Origin: Excoecaria cochinchinensis
Taxonomy: Eukaryota > Streptophyta > Magnoliopsida > Malpighiales > Euphorbiaceae
Length of the DNA: 64,000 nt
NCBI GenBank assembly: GCA_947683425.1
Contig: CANTUQ010000037.1
Span: forward strand, 2,976,001 to 3,040,000
Reading direction: 5' to 3'
Made by a program: the position numbers and the translations under genes
Notes under the pieces: generated by a model
Databases searched by the model: none
Seen by the model: the letters and a program-made list of their open reading frames with translations, nothing else
Told to the model about the DNA's origin: nothing
Shown: positions 1 to 11,805 of the stretch, piece by piece
Layout: each line of letters starts with the position of its first letter
How positions within the stretch are numbered: the stretch's first letter is position 1

Positions 1-3000
1 AGTGGTGATCACATTAGGTGTCCCTGCAAGAATTTTGTGAACCGAAAGTTTCATGATGTGCAAACTGTTATGAATCACCTCTTCCGTAAGGGATTTGTTC
101 GGGATTATTTCATTTGGAATTGCCATGGGGAGATACACATTACACCTAACGAGTCAAATGGGAATCCATTTTTGAATGAATTGGTAGATGGTGTAGAGGT
201 AAGAAATCCATATCAGCAAATGGTGCTTGATGCGGCTGGGCCTAATTTTACACTGACACCCATTGGCAACAATTTATACTAGAAGATCAAACCACTAATA
301 ATCATGAACAAGGATCTCTGTCAAGTTGGAACCAACCCAGGCCGTCGAATTTTTATGCAAATTCTATGGATGAGCCACCAAATCCACAATGTCAAGAATT
401 TTATGGCCTTATTGAATCTGGTAATACAAAGTTTTATCCCGGTTGTGATAACCATTCGCAGCTTTCAGTAGTTGCAATGATGTTGTATGCCAAATTTGAA
501 TTTAATTTGCCGGAGAGATTTTATGATGCAAACATCAAACTGTTTAAGGAAGCTTTGCCTGAAGGTAACATATTGCCAGATAATTTTTACCATACTAAAA
601 GTCTTGTTAGAAGCTTAGGATTGCCAGTTCAGAAAATCGATTGTTGCAATGAGGGATGCATGTTGTATTGGCGTGATAATGAAAACTTGACACATTGTAA
701 GTTCTGTAATCACCCAAGATTCAAAATGCGTGTCGAGTCTCATATGCACAAATAGAAATCATATAAAAAGATGTATTACTTTCCACTAATACCTAGACTT
801 CAACGATTGTATCAGTGAAAAGCGACAGTAATTCATATGAGATGGCATCATAATCATGTCCAAGATGTTAGGGTTATGCAGCATCCTTCTGACTCTCTAT
901 CTTGGAAACATTTCAATGAAACTCATTCTTTATTTGCTGCTAAGACTAGAAATGTAAGGTTGGGGTTATACACAGACGGTTTTCAGCCATTCGGACAATA
1001 TGGGAGGAAATACTCGTCATGGCCTGTAATTGTCATGCCTTACAACCTGCCACCTTGGATGTGTATGAAGGAAGTTTATATGTTTCTAACTGTTATTGTA
1101 CCTGGCCCTAAGAATCCGAAATAAAAAATTGATGCCTTCCTACAACCCTTGATTCATGACTTGCACAAATTGTGAAATATTGGGGTGCCAACATATGATG
1201 TGTAACCTAAGCAAAACTTCATGATGCGAGCCACACTTATGTGGACAATCAATGACTTTCCAGCATATTCCATGATGTCAGGTTGGAGTACATCTGGGAA
1301 ATATGCATGCCCTTATTACATGGAACATACACAATCATTTAGACTAGAGAGTGGTGAAAAACAAACATGGTTTGACAATCATAGAAAATTTCTTCCTCCT
1401 GATCACCCATTTAGGAGAAACATAAGGAACTTTAAAATCGAGCATGTTGAAACAATGCCACCGCCACTAATAAGAGATGGGGAACAAATTCTGCAAGAAA
1501 TTGATTAGTGGGGTCTAGTCAAAGTAACTGAGCTTGATGCAGACGAGTTTAATGGGTTCATTTATCAGTCTTGTGGTTGGAGAAAACAAAGCATATTTTG
1601 GGATTTGCCTTATTGGAAAACACACATGATTCGACATAATCTTGATGTCATGCATATTGAGAAAAATGTGTTCGATAATGTGATTAACACGGTTTTAAAT
1701 GTTGAAGGAAAAACCAAAGACAATGTAAAAACACGTTTAGATTTAGAGAAATATTGTTGTCGGCCAAAGTTGGCAATGGATCTAATCAATGGCAAATATC
1801 CAAAATCATGTTACACATTGGATAAAGAATCGAAAAAATAATTGTTTGAGTGATTGATAGAACTTAAGTTTCCAGATGGATATGTTTCAAACCTGGGTCG
1901 TTGTGTTGACATGACAAATCTCAAATTAAATGGCATGAAAAGCGACGATTGCCATATATTTATGCAGCGATTGATTCCTGTTGCCTTTTGTGAGTTACTA
2001 CCTGAAAATGTGTGGCAGGTCCTTACGGAGCTAAGCTTATTTTTTAAGGATTTGACATCCAGTACTCTCCGTGTTGAAGATATCGAGGCATTGGAATCAA
2101 ACATCCCATAAATTATGTGTAAGCTGGAAAAGATATTTCCTCCGTCTTTTTTTGACTCAGTGGAGCACATTATGATACACTTACCATATTAACCAAGGAT
2201 TGCTGGCCTTGTACAATGTCGATGGATGTATTCATTTGAGAGGTAAATATTAATATAACAATGAACATTATGCAGTGTCAAAATTTATATACGAAGTCAT
2301 GTTTAAATTAATTATTTATATTCATCATGTGCATATTCCTTTGAACACTAAAAAAAAAAGATTAATAACAAATCAACAGTTGAGGCATCTATTTGCAATG
2401 CGTATTTAGTCTCAGAATCATCTAATTTTTTCTCGCATTACTTTAAACCTCACGTCAGTACTAGACAACGACGACCACCTCATAATAATGATGGAGATTG
2501 TCTAGAAAACATTAGTGGAAATTTAACAATTTTCACTTAACCAAGCCAAACATGCTCAGAAATTTGTGACAGAGCATTAACATCAGAGGAGTATCAAGCA
2601 GTGCATACATATATTCTACTAAATTGCGAGGAGGTTTCTCCATTCTTGAGGTATAGAATACTTAATTTGAATATTAAGTTATGATATATGCAAGGATTTC
2701 TCCAAAATGATTAACTTTTTTTTACTACATTGTAATGAAGTATATATTGCAATAACTTACGTGAGAAGCATCCTGATTTTACACCAAGTCAAATTGAAGC
2801 AAATATTGACAACTACTTCGCAAATTGGTTCAAATTATATGTAAGGCCATCACAATTTCCATCTATAACTTATAAATATCATTTTACATTGGATTGATGA
2901 TAACTTTCGCATGTTTTTTTTTTGAAATAAGGTCCGTTACAATGGAATTGACAATGAATACCTCTGTAGTTTGTCACAAAGACTATTATGGAGTGTGAAG

Positions 3001-3182
3001 TGTTATTCTATCTACTTTGTCAATGGATACAAATTTCACACAAAAAGTCATGCTTCTGGGAAACGTTCAATGAATAGTGGAGTTTGTGTAAAAGGGTCCA
3101 ACTCATGTGATAATGTTGGTGATTACTATGGATGGATTGAGGAGATTATAGAGTTAAGAGTACCCTTTGTTACCAATAAAAC
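1..3182 (+). pseudogene. TNP2-type CACTA transposase pseudogene (5' portion)
   Basis: Broken reading frames give a collinear CACTA transposase. A transposase-associated domain comes first (about 1-282, with CPCKNF and the FIWNCHGE end). The Transposase_21 core follows in fragments (366-2111: FYDANIKLFKEALP, NLDVMHIEKNVFDNV and similar blocks). A DUF4218-like stretch lies near 2165-2650 (ICNAYLVSE, SHYF), and a DUF4216-like end at 2930-3182 (YYGWIEEIIEL). Several frames are separated by single in-frame stops (282, 755, 1124, 1508, 1841, 2111); others appear to be separated by introns (GT near 2241, 2651 and 2842). The frame stops at the inserted LTR at 3183 and resumes at 12206 with WTVLFKCHWF. 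No intact product is possible. Confidence 0.85.
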
Positions 3183-5605
3183 TGTAACACCCCAAACCCC
3201 TCACATAGCATGCCGGACAAAATGATAGGCTATTGTTATGGTGAGTGGAGGGTGCTACCACACGAAAGCATAATAGAATATAGACTAATAAAATTTTCTT
3301 AGAACTAAACCACTAAAAGCAACCCATCACATGCTTATATCGCCATCAAACTATAACTCACACACAACAATTATTACAACCCAACAAACTACAGATAAAG
3401 AAACTTAATTACATTGTGAAATACAATAACAAAAGCCTATTACAATTTCTATCGACTTGTTGGCCAAAGCTACAGCCGACCACTCGAATTACACTTATAT
3501 CTCCTTAACCTGCACGGAAAACACCCGTGCTAAGCAATAACGCTTAGTGGAGAGAGCCAAAATAATAAACAGCCACTCACAGTGGTTGTAGATTCGAACA
3601 CATGCATAAGCAGCATATACATAAGCAATTTCTTACACATTTTCATCTCGAACACCATATAGGAAATACTTTGCTTCTTTTAATTACACATACCTTATAT
3701 GTGTTCATTGTTTACTTAATTTGCTTACCTAACCTTATCATTAGTTATACTTTATAGGATACCAATATTCATTTTACTAGTCACAATATAAAGTCTTAGA
3801 AATTCCCATTATTGCGAATATTTCCAAGAATCATGCTTACAACTGTATTGATATTTAAATTAAAACATTTCATTTATACTAACCATTATATTGATTGAAA
3901 CCAAAAACAACTCATTCTTTAGATGTGGTTCGGGCTTGAAATAAATATTCTCAACTTCCTACGTATCCCTATTGTTGGGAATCAGAACCACGTAGTTCTA
4001 CAGAAAACCTTGATACACACGTGTTCCAGAATTAATCCTAACTCATTCTCTAAACCCAGTCATTTATATCATGCTTACTACTTTATTATTCCATACTTAC
4101 CAAGCGTTACTTAGTTACCGCATTCAGTAAAGCCAACAAACAATGCACATAAATTGCTTACCAATATACTTACAATAGTTATCCCGGCAATGGTCTAGAA
4201 AGCAGATAACATATAACATACATGTATTATCATTTCAAATATATAAACGAATACATTCATAGAATTCATTTACTGAATAATTGACTATAGCAATTACGCA
4301 TATCAATTACTTTAATAATGCTTTACAAACAACTTAATAAAGGCAATCATACTCCTAACTTTTAAACAAATTAATGACATGCATTTATCACATACAAATT
4401 CTTATGTAGTCAATAGGTATTCACACACCTTCATTAGATTAAACATTATTTGCTATACCTCTTTTCATTTAACTGACCTTAGGTTCAGATGCAAAGCATT
4501 TAGGAATTCGAAGATGCCACACAATTCCACATAGGTGTCCATAAAGGATCCAGAACATTTAAGTGCGTAAAGCACAACCTCAATATATCAACAAACACTT
4601 TCGAATGCTTATTCACATAATTTTATGCACATCATCACAGAACTTGTCACTTTATTCACATTCTTTTATTCTTTTAATTGCCTGCTAAGTCAAGGGGGTG
4701 GATAAAAGAGTGAACAGAACACATTGGGGTACCCGAGGGTACAATCAAAAAGCAACATCTTTCATTTTCTCATTCGAAAACATTTTCACATTGGGGGATC
4801 TTAAACAAGATCCGTACACATTGAGGATCGCGAGGATCCAAATGGGGACCTGATCAGGGTCCAGAACAGAGGGGCTGCAGCTATTAGAACTCTATAGGCA
4901 TGCCTATCTATCCACAGACTGACTCATGCAGGCTATAAATTTTAACTTTGTCATATAATACTTATAACATTCCTTTATTTTCACATAGGTTCATACATTT
5001 ATAAACATGCATATCATTAGCACTAATCACACTTATCATATTCAAGCTAATCATGCATTCTTTCCTGGGTCGAAAGGTTCATACAACATATTAAACAATT
5101 CACGTTATTAGGTATCATGCATTCATTTAAACTTAACAAATAGGTTTGCATTACCTTATACATATACATCCAAATAATAATAATAGATAGAATTTCCACA
5201 TATTTCATTTATTACCACAAATAGGACATTTGAATAATTTATATTTAAAGTCATATTTGCATAACACGAGTAAGAAACCATGCAAATAGGAACTTAGCAA
5301 AAAGGTTTGTCGCGCTCGCGATGGAAGCATCCCAGACAGGCTGTCACGAGTCATGCTCAATGTCACTACTCATGAAGCCAAATCTCATCCAACGTATTAA
5401 AACCACAAAGGGCAGGCAAATGGAGGCGAGGAAGCTGTCATGAGTCGTGCTCAGTGACATGACTCGTGCTCAATTGCACGACTCGTGACAGTAGCTTACT
5501 GTCACGTGCTACATTGCACGGCTCGTGATAGTAGCTTACTGTCACGACTCGTGCTCCCTCTTCACTACTCGTGACAGCCAAAATCATGACGAGTCGTGAA
5601 GATTG

Positions 5606-6472
5606 TGATGCGGAACCCAATAGCTAACAAGCTACAAACCCACACATACAAGATGGTTAGCAAAGAAACAAAGAGATAAAATTCCTCCCTATTGAACCCC
5701 CAATCAACCTGTGATTGAAAACACAAATAATCGGGAAAACGAAGAAGATGAAAATGCCACAATCAAGACAATTGATAAGTAATCAAATTCTTCATGCAAT
5801 AGAAAAGAAAAGCAAGCAAATCTCACAAATTTAATCTATTAGAATTTTGGCAAAGCCAAGAAAAGAGGATAGCCTCCATTGTTTAATAATTCCAATCTCC
5901 CCATACAAATTCATTTTTGAGGAGTATTTATACTCCTTTAAGCTAATAAAAATCCTAATTAATTAAATAGGTCTTTAAACATGAGCCTTACACCAAGATA
6001 ACTAAATCACACACTAATTAACTTAAAATATAGCCCAAAAAGCCTAAAAAAACTAATTAAATGAGCCCAAGCTAATTAAAGCCCATTTCATTTAAATAAG
6101 CCCAAAAGAATAAGTTAAGGCCTAACGTATTACAAATAATCAAATAAAAATAATAAATAAAATCCTAAACTAAAAGCCCAAACAAAACAGCCCATTAAGT
6201 CCATTAATTGGCACATGCATTGCACATGCATATGGCACATGCATAGCACATGACATGGCACATGTTTAGCACATGTCAAAGCACATGATGGCACATGTCA
6301 AGGTCACATGACTTGTACATGCCTCTCTTCAAAGTCTCTTTTTGATTCGGCTTCTTCATAGCTACAGTAAACCACCTTTAAGCCTTCTTGAACTTCCCCA
6401 AATTTAATCTCCATGAATTCGAACTTGCAATATTTATAATCTTGCAATGTTGACCCCCCTGTGCACGCATCA
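5606..6472 (-). repeat. LTR A (3' LTR) of the gag-only element
   Basis: 867 bp with TGATGCGGAACCC at the left and GCACGCATCA at the right, so TG...CA ends on either strand. It holds a cluster of GCACATG-type heptamers at about 6211-6325 and encodes the last residues of the gag ORF. The polypurine tract adjoins its right edge, making it the 3' LTR. Near-copies lie at 9431-10285 and 10296-11150. Confidence 0.85.
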
Positions 6473-7857
6473 TTCCCTCCCTCTTTAGAAAAGATTCGTC
6501 CTCGAATCTTCGTCTTGTTCAAGTTGGGAATTGGCACTTCTAGAATAAATTCATCTTCATATAACATCTTCTGAACAGGTGGAAATAAAATGAATGCTTT
6601 TTCAGCAAAGAACTCATCATGTTCCTGCAAGTTAACATAAACATTAGGAAAAACATAGTTATTCAATGCATCATTTTCGTTCTGATCATGGTTCTTTTCT
6701 TGCTCCATGTTCAATTCAGCCTCCTCAAGCGCTACAGGATCAGTCATAACATATTGATCTCCAATCTCAATTACACTATCTTCTTCCTTTTTACAATCTT
6801 CTTCCTTTTTACTCAAACAGTCGACAACATCCTTACTTTCACTTATATCCTCCTCATTTGCAACCTCATCAGCATATAAATCTAAAGCATCTCTTTCAGC
6901 TTCACAAATAATTTCTTTGACAATAACTTCCTCTTCTTTCCTTCTTTCCTCTTGTTTCATATATGTACTTAGTAGTCCAGAAAGTTGTTTAAACTGCAAT
7001 TCCATATTTTTAAAATTTTCATTTTTGCTCCAGTTTGGACAAATTTTGTTGTTGAAATTTGAGAATGACCTTGCTACCCTCCTTTGTTTCTGTTGCCTCT
7101 CCACCTTAATGGCAATGTTCACTAAGTCCTCCATTTTTCTATAATATTGCAATTCAACTACATCCGCAATTTCTTTATTCAGACCTCCTAGAAACCAAGC
7201 CATTATTACCTCTTCCTCCTCTTCTATGTTAGCTTTGATCAATAGCATCTCCATCTCCTTGTGATAATCTTCTACTGATCTAGCTCCTTGCACTAGCCTA
7301 TGCAACCTCTGATGTAACTCCCTAAAGTAGTGTGAAGGCACAAATCTTTTCCTCATGGCCTCCTTCATATCCTCCCAACTACTAATAGGTCGTCTACCCA
7401 CTTTCCTTCTACCCTTTATCAACTCATTCCACCAAACTAATGCATAGTCAGTGAATTCTACAGCTGCAATCTTCACTTTCTTTTCCTCTGAGTACCTGTT
7501 ACAATCAAAAATCATCTCAACCTTTCTTTCCCACTCCAAATACTCTTCAGCATTGTTTTGGCCTTTAAATGGAGGAATCTTGAGCTTGATGTTGCCCAAA
7601 TTTCCATCTATCTTTGCACTAGTTTCCTCTTCCTCTTCATCATCAAAATCATGCTCCATATGTCCTTGAATAATTCTTCCTCTCCTTGCTGCCCTTCTAG
7701 GTGGATTAGATATACTTCCTTCAAGTCTCTCTTCCATTCCATCCATTCTAAGAGACAACTTCCGCATCTCACTAATGAAAGCTTGATAGAGCATCTTGTT
7801 ATCCGGTACATGATCTTCACCTTGAGATATTCCCTTCCCATTAGTTTCTTCAATCAT
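6304..7857 (-). CDS. Gag-like protein of the gag-only LTR element (517 aa)
   Basis: One uninterrupted frame of 517 codons starting at the ATG 7857-7855. The central part (about residues 90-265) resembles Retrotrans_gag of Ty3/gypsy capsids: IPPFKGQNNAEEYLEWERKV, then WWNELI, then FLGGLNKEIADVVEL. The flanks are rich in Glu and Lys, including runs such as DDEEEEE. No CCHC zinc knuckle, protease or polymerase domain follows. About the last 56 residues are encoded by LTR A, and the frame crosses the polypurine tract, which is read as KEGGND, a motif also seen near the pol C-terminus of gypsy elements. This suggests a deletion that joined gag to the end of an ancestral pol; that is inference. The intact frame in otherwise decayed surroundings suggests recent arrival or retained function in trans. 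Confidence 0.75.
   Translation of the reverse strand: MIEETNGKGISQGEDHVPDNKMLYQAFISEMRKLSLRMDGMEERLEGSISNPPRRAARRGRIIQGHMEHDFDDEEEEETSAKIDGNLGNIKLKIPPFKGQNNAEEYLEWERKVEMIFDCNRYSEEKKVKIAAVEFTDYALVWWNELIKGRRKVGRRPISSWEDMKEAMRKRFVPSHYFRELHQRLHRLVQGARSVEDYHKEMEMLLIKANIEEEEEVIMAWFLGGLNKEIADVVELQYYRKMEDLVNIAIKVERQQKQRRVARSFSNFNNKICPNWSKNENFKNMELQFKQLSGLLSTYMKQEERRKEEEVIVKEIICEAERDALDLYADEVANEEDISESKDVVDCLSKKEEDCKKEEDSVIEIGDQYVMTDPVALEEAELNMEQEKNHDQNENDALNNYVFPNVYVNLQEHDEFFAEKAFILFPPVQKMLYEDEFILEVPIPNLNKTKIRGRIFSKEGGNDACTGGSTLQDYKYCKFEFMEIKFGEVQEGLKVVYCSYEEAESKRDFEERHVQVM
6473..6486 (-). other. Polypurine tract of the gag-only element
   Basis: Pyrimidine-rich on the + strand (TTCCCTCCCTCTTT), so AAAGAGGGAGGGAA on the element's sense strand, directly before the 3' LTR. 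This is the expected place and composition for the plus-strand primer. It also lies inside the gag ORF. Confidence 0.75.
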
Positions 7858-9415
7858 TGTGTATTACCTGTAAAATTGTTAGATAAAAATCTCACAAGCA
7901 CTCCCTCACGTGTTTACACTCAAAGAATGTCACTCCTCTCGTGTTTCACACAAATAAGGCTTTTACCCTCTTAATGTTCTCACACTCTCTTGCCTTTTTT
8001 CACTCAAGCTTGCAACTTTAAAATTGCACTTCAGAAATCAATCAACAAATCAACAATCTTGAGCGCATTTAAGAAAGCAAAGAAAACAAATACTAATAAT
8101 AAAAAGAAAGCTCAAAACTAGAAAAGAAGACACTAGACACAATGAAGGTGATACATGGTCAAGAGTGGTGTACCACTTGATTATATCTAAATTAGAGTAT
8201 TAGGACAAGCAAAGATACTCTAATAATGTAAAGGAACAAAAGCAAGCTTAAACAAAGAAATAAGCAACAAGAATTAAGAAAAATGACAATTTTGGACAAA
8301 ATGTATGAATTTGATTCACTACAAAGTAAACCAAATATAGAACCTAGATATTCTACCCAGTAAAACAAGAAATCGACAAAAAGACAAAATTAAACTAAAT
8401 AAAGTAGTTTGCATGCAAGACAATTCAATTTAGAGCCAAAATAATGAATAGGCCAAATGGTGTATCAAGCTCTAATTAATGTGTCAAGTTGTGTGCAAAA
8501 TGATGGCAAAATGATAGCAAAATGGTAGAAAAATGATGGCACAGATGATAAAAAATGATTGCAAAAATGGTGGAACAAATGGATAAGATATGATAAAATG
8601 GCAGCTCAAATGGATAAGAAATGAAACAAAAATGGCAGCTCAAATGGATAATAAATGATATCAAAAATGGCAACTCAAATGGATAAGAAATGGATAACAC
8701 AAATGGTGGATCAATGATTGCAAAGTAAATCCTTGATTAAGTAGGATTATGATTTCTGTTATGGATTAGGATTCTTGAAAACCTAAACCCAAAGGAATAA
8801 GGATTAATTTTTCAAGCCCTTAAAGGATTCCTAATTCTCCAAGCAATATGGATTAATTTTCTCCCACCTATTATAGGATTTGGATTTTCCCTTTGTTATA
8901 TAAACCCTCCTTGGCCGAATTGTTTCCTACCTTTTTCTCCTCCTATATTCCTTTCTTTCAATTTTTTTTCCTCTTCTTTTTGTTGTTTCTTCTATTCTTT
9001 TCTTTTGTATGTTTTTCTTTCTTTTTTTCTTGCTGTTTATTTTTTTTTAATAAATTTCAGCAATCAAATCAAAACAAACTCCTACAAGGTTCGGATTTCT
9101 AACCCCAAAGATGTGCTACTTTTTTTTTCTTCTCCTTTTTTTTATAATTTCAGCAAACAAACTATAATTTCTACTCCAAAAATTCAGATTTCAAGCCAAG
9201 GATAATCAATGTTTCTGTTCAAGGCAAAAATCAGAATCTCAAGGCAAAAAAAAGTAAATAAAATAAAGGCTAAGAAAAGGCTAATTTAACACACAAAAAA
9301 AAAAAACACAAAAATCAGAAACTTGATGAAACCAAATTCGGCAAAAACATAAAAAAAATAAAGAAAAAGAAAACACAACCCTAACACTAAGATAAATAGG
9401 AATTTACCTTACTTT
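7858..9415 (-). other. Untranslated leader of the gag-only element
   Basis: About 1.56 kb between primer binding site and gag start. It has no credible ORF. It includes a pyrimidine-rich stretch (about 8930-9150), A-rich tracts (9240-9400) and an imperfect minisatellite at 8480-8705. A long leader of this kind would hold packaging signals in a non-autonomous element, but none can be identified by eye. Confidence 0.5.
8480..8705. repeat. Imperfect minisatellite in the gag-only element leader
   Basis: Repeats of the form AATGGCAGCTCAAATGGATAA with a variable AT-rich linker (about 36-38 bp period) at roughly 8590-8700. They are preceded by shorter AATGATRGCA-type repeats from about 8500. Confidence 0.6.
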
Positions 9416-9430
9416 GACTCTGATACCAAA
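9416..9430 (-). other. Primer binding site (initiator tRNA-Met type)
   Basis: The - strand reads TTTGGTATCAGAGTC directly downstream of LTR B, close to the TGGTATCAGAGC sequence complementary to the 3' end of initiator tRNA-Met. It identifies LTR B as a functional-position 5' LTR. The stub at 10286-10295 (TTATACCAAA) matches the first ten bases of the same site next to LTR C. Confidence 0.8.
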
Positions 9431-10285
9431 TGATGCGAAACTCAATAGCTAACAAGCTACAAACCCACACATACAAGATGGTTAGCAAAGAAACAAAGAG
9501 ATAAAATCCCTCCCTATTGAACCCCCAATCAACCTGTGATTGAAAACGCAAATAATCGGGAAAACGTAGAAGATGAAAACGCCACAATCAAGACAATTGA
9601 TAAGTAATCAAATTCTTCATGCAATAGAAAAGAAAAGCAAGCAAATCTCACAAATCTAATCTATTAGAATTTTGGCAAAGCCAAGAAAAGAGGATAGCCT
9701 CCATTGTTTAATAATTCCAATCTCCCCATAAAAATTCATTTTTAGGAGTATTTATACTCCTTTAAGCTAATAAAAACCCTAATTAATCAAATAGGCCTTT
9801 AAACATGAGCCTTACACTAAGATAACTAAATCCCACACTAATTAACTTAAAATACAGCCCAAAAAGCCTAAAAAGAACTAATTAAATGAGCCCAACCTAA
9901 TTAAAGCCCATCTCACTTAAATAAGCCCAAAAGAATAAGTTAAGGGTTAACGTATTACAAATAATCAAATAAAAATAATAAATAAAATCCTAAACTAAAA
10001 GCCCAAATAAAACAGCCCATTAAGTCCATTAATTGGCACTTGCATTGCACATGCATGGCACATGACATGGCACATGTCTAGCACATGTTAAAGCACATGG
10101 ATGGCACATGTCAAGGTCACATGACTTGCACATGCCTCTCTTCAAAGTCTCTTTTTGATTCGGCTTCTTCATAGCTACAGTAAACCACCTTTAAGCCTTC
10201 TTGAACTTCCCCAAATTTGATCTCCATGAATCCGAACTTGCAATATTTATAATCTTGCAATGTTGACCCCCCTGTGCACGCATCA
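9431..10285 (-). repeat. LTR B (inner 5' LTR) of the gag-only element
   Basis: 855 bp, TGATGCGAAAC...GCACGCATCA. Closely similar to LTR A and LTR C, with the same GCACATG cluster (about 10035-10135). It adjoins the complete primer binding site. Confidence 0.85.
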
Positions 10286-10295
10286 TTATACCAAA

Positions 10296-11150
10296 TGATG
10301 CGAAACCTAATAGCTAACAAGCTACAAACCCACACATACAAGATTGTTAGCAAAGAAACAAAGAGATAAAATCCCTCCCTATTGAACCCCCAATCAACCT
10401 GTGATTGAAAACGCAAATAATCGGGAAAACGAAGAAGATGAAAACGCCACAATCAAGACAATTGATAAGTAATCAAATTCTTCATGCAATAGAAAAGAAA
10501 AGCAAGCAAATCTCACAAATCTAATCTATTAGAATTTTGGCAAAGCCAAGAATAGAGGATAGCCTCCATTGTTTAATAATTCCAATCTCCCCATACAAAT
10601 TCATTTTTGAGGAGTATTTATACTCCTTTAAGCTAATAAAAACCCTAATTAATCAAATAGGCCTTTAAACATGGGCCTTACACCAATATAACTAAATTCC
10701 ACACTAATTAACTTAAAATACAGCCCAAAAAGCCTAAAAAGAACTAATTAAATGAGCCCAAGCTAATTAAAGTCCATCTCACTTAAATAAGCCCAAAACA
10801 ATAAGTTAAGGCCTAACGTATTACAAATAATCAAATAAAAATAATAAATAAAATCCTAAACTAAAAGCCCAAACAAAACAGCCCATTAAGTCCATTAATT
10901 GGCACATGCATTGCGCATACATAGCACATGACATGGCACATGTCTAGCACATGTCAAGGCACATGGATGGCACATGTCAAGGTCACATGACTTGCACATG
11001 CCTCTCTTCAAAGTCTCTTTTTGATTCAGCTTCTTCATAGCTACAGTAAACCACCTTTAAGCCTTCTTGAACTTTCCCAAATTTGATCTCCATGAATCCG
11101 AACTTGCAATGTTTATAATCTTGCAATGTTGACCCCCCTGTGCACGCATA
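10296..11150 (-). repeat. LTR C (outer extra LTR) of the gag-only element
   Basis: About 855 bp starting TGATGCGAAACC. The outer end reads GCACGCATA rather than GCACGCATCA, a one-base loss at the terminus. It is separated from LTR B by ten bases matching the start of the primer binding site. A GCACATG cluster lies at about 10900-11005. It is followed by the target duplication GATTG at 11152-11156. Confidence 0.8.
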
Positions 11151-11756
11151 AGATTGTCACGACTCGGACAGGTCCTCCATTGCGAGCTGAGAGCTCAGCT
11201 GCCTACGAGATGCTGGAATCACTGGCTCTGTCGCGCTCGCGATAGAGTCGCATTTTTCCAGATCTCCCGAATTTTTGCAGAAATCCTTTTCTTTCAAAAT
11301 CATGCCCAAAACTCCCATTAAATCAAACTTCAACACAGCACAAATCGTTCATTCAAAACCACATAATTAACACAAAACCCAACTTTTATACCATTAAACA
11401 CAATTAAATCATGCTATTAATATCATCAAAATCCCTAAAAAACAAAATCAGAAATTTACTGCATAAACTCATAAATTTCCCAAACCTCAATTCCTTTGCT
11501 CCTATTAGCTTCCTTGGTTGATCATTCTTGCTTCCAAACTCATCCAAGGTCTTGCTCATCCAAAATCCTCATCAATCACGCATACGCAAACACAAAACAC
11601 AAATCTAGGTCAAAATCTAATCAAGAAGAAACAAAAGAGAAACTAAAGCTTATAATCCACCATACCTTAACAATTTTCACTTAAATCACTTGAACTAACA
11701 ACTTTCATCATCTAAATCTTGGGACTTGATCTAAGAGAGAGCAATTAACATTGAAA

Positions 11757-11805
11757 GAAGAAGAAGAAGAAGAAGAAGAAGAAGAAGAAAAAGAAGAAGA
11801 GGAAA
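11757..11805. repeat. (GAA)n microsatellite in the solo LTR
   Basis: An AAG/GAA triplet run with one or two interruptions. The related LTRs carry CTT/TCT runs at the corresponding place (56272-56330 and about 63480-63520), so it is an inherited LTR feature. Confidence 0.85.

Larger units (their letters stand above)
5606..11150 (-). mobile_element. Gag-only (TR-GAG type) LTR retrotransposon with three LTRs
   Basis: Reading on the - strand the order is: LTR C (11150-10296), a 10-bp stub, LTR B (10285-9431), a primer binding site, a long leader, one gag ORF, a polypurine tract, LTR A (6472-5606). GATTG flanks both outer ends (5601-5605 and 11152-11156), a 5-bp target duplication showing that the three-LTR block behaves as one insertion. 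No protease, reverse transcriptase, RNase H or integrase is encoded, so mobility would need proteins from elsewhere. It is inserted in the solo LTR 3183-12205. Confidence 0.8.

Noticed and set aside
5565..5762. A 65-codon - strand frame near the left end of LTR A (also seen at 9387-9587)
   Set aside because: It is repeated in each LTR copy, has no recognisable domain, and in this copy runs across the LTR boundary into flanking sequence.
8893..9205. Phe/Leu-rich frames resembling membrane proteins
   Set aside because: They arise from T-rich tracts in the leader of the gag-only element.
10117..10452. A 111-codon - strand frame that looked like a second small gene
   Set aside because: It spans LTR C, the 10-bp stub and LTR B, and repeats the LTR-encoded tail of gag.
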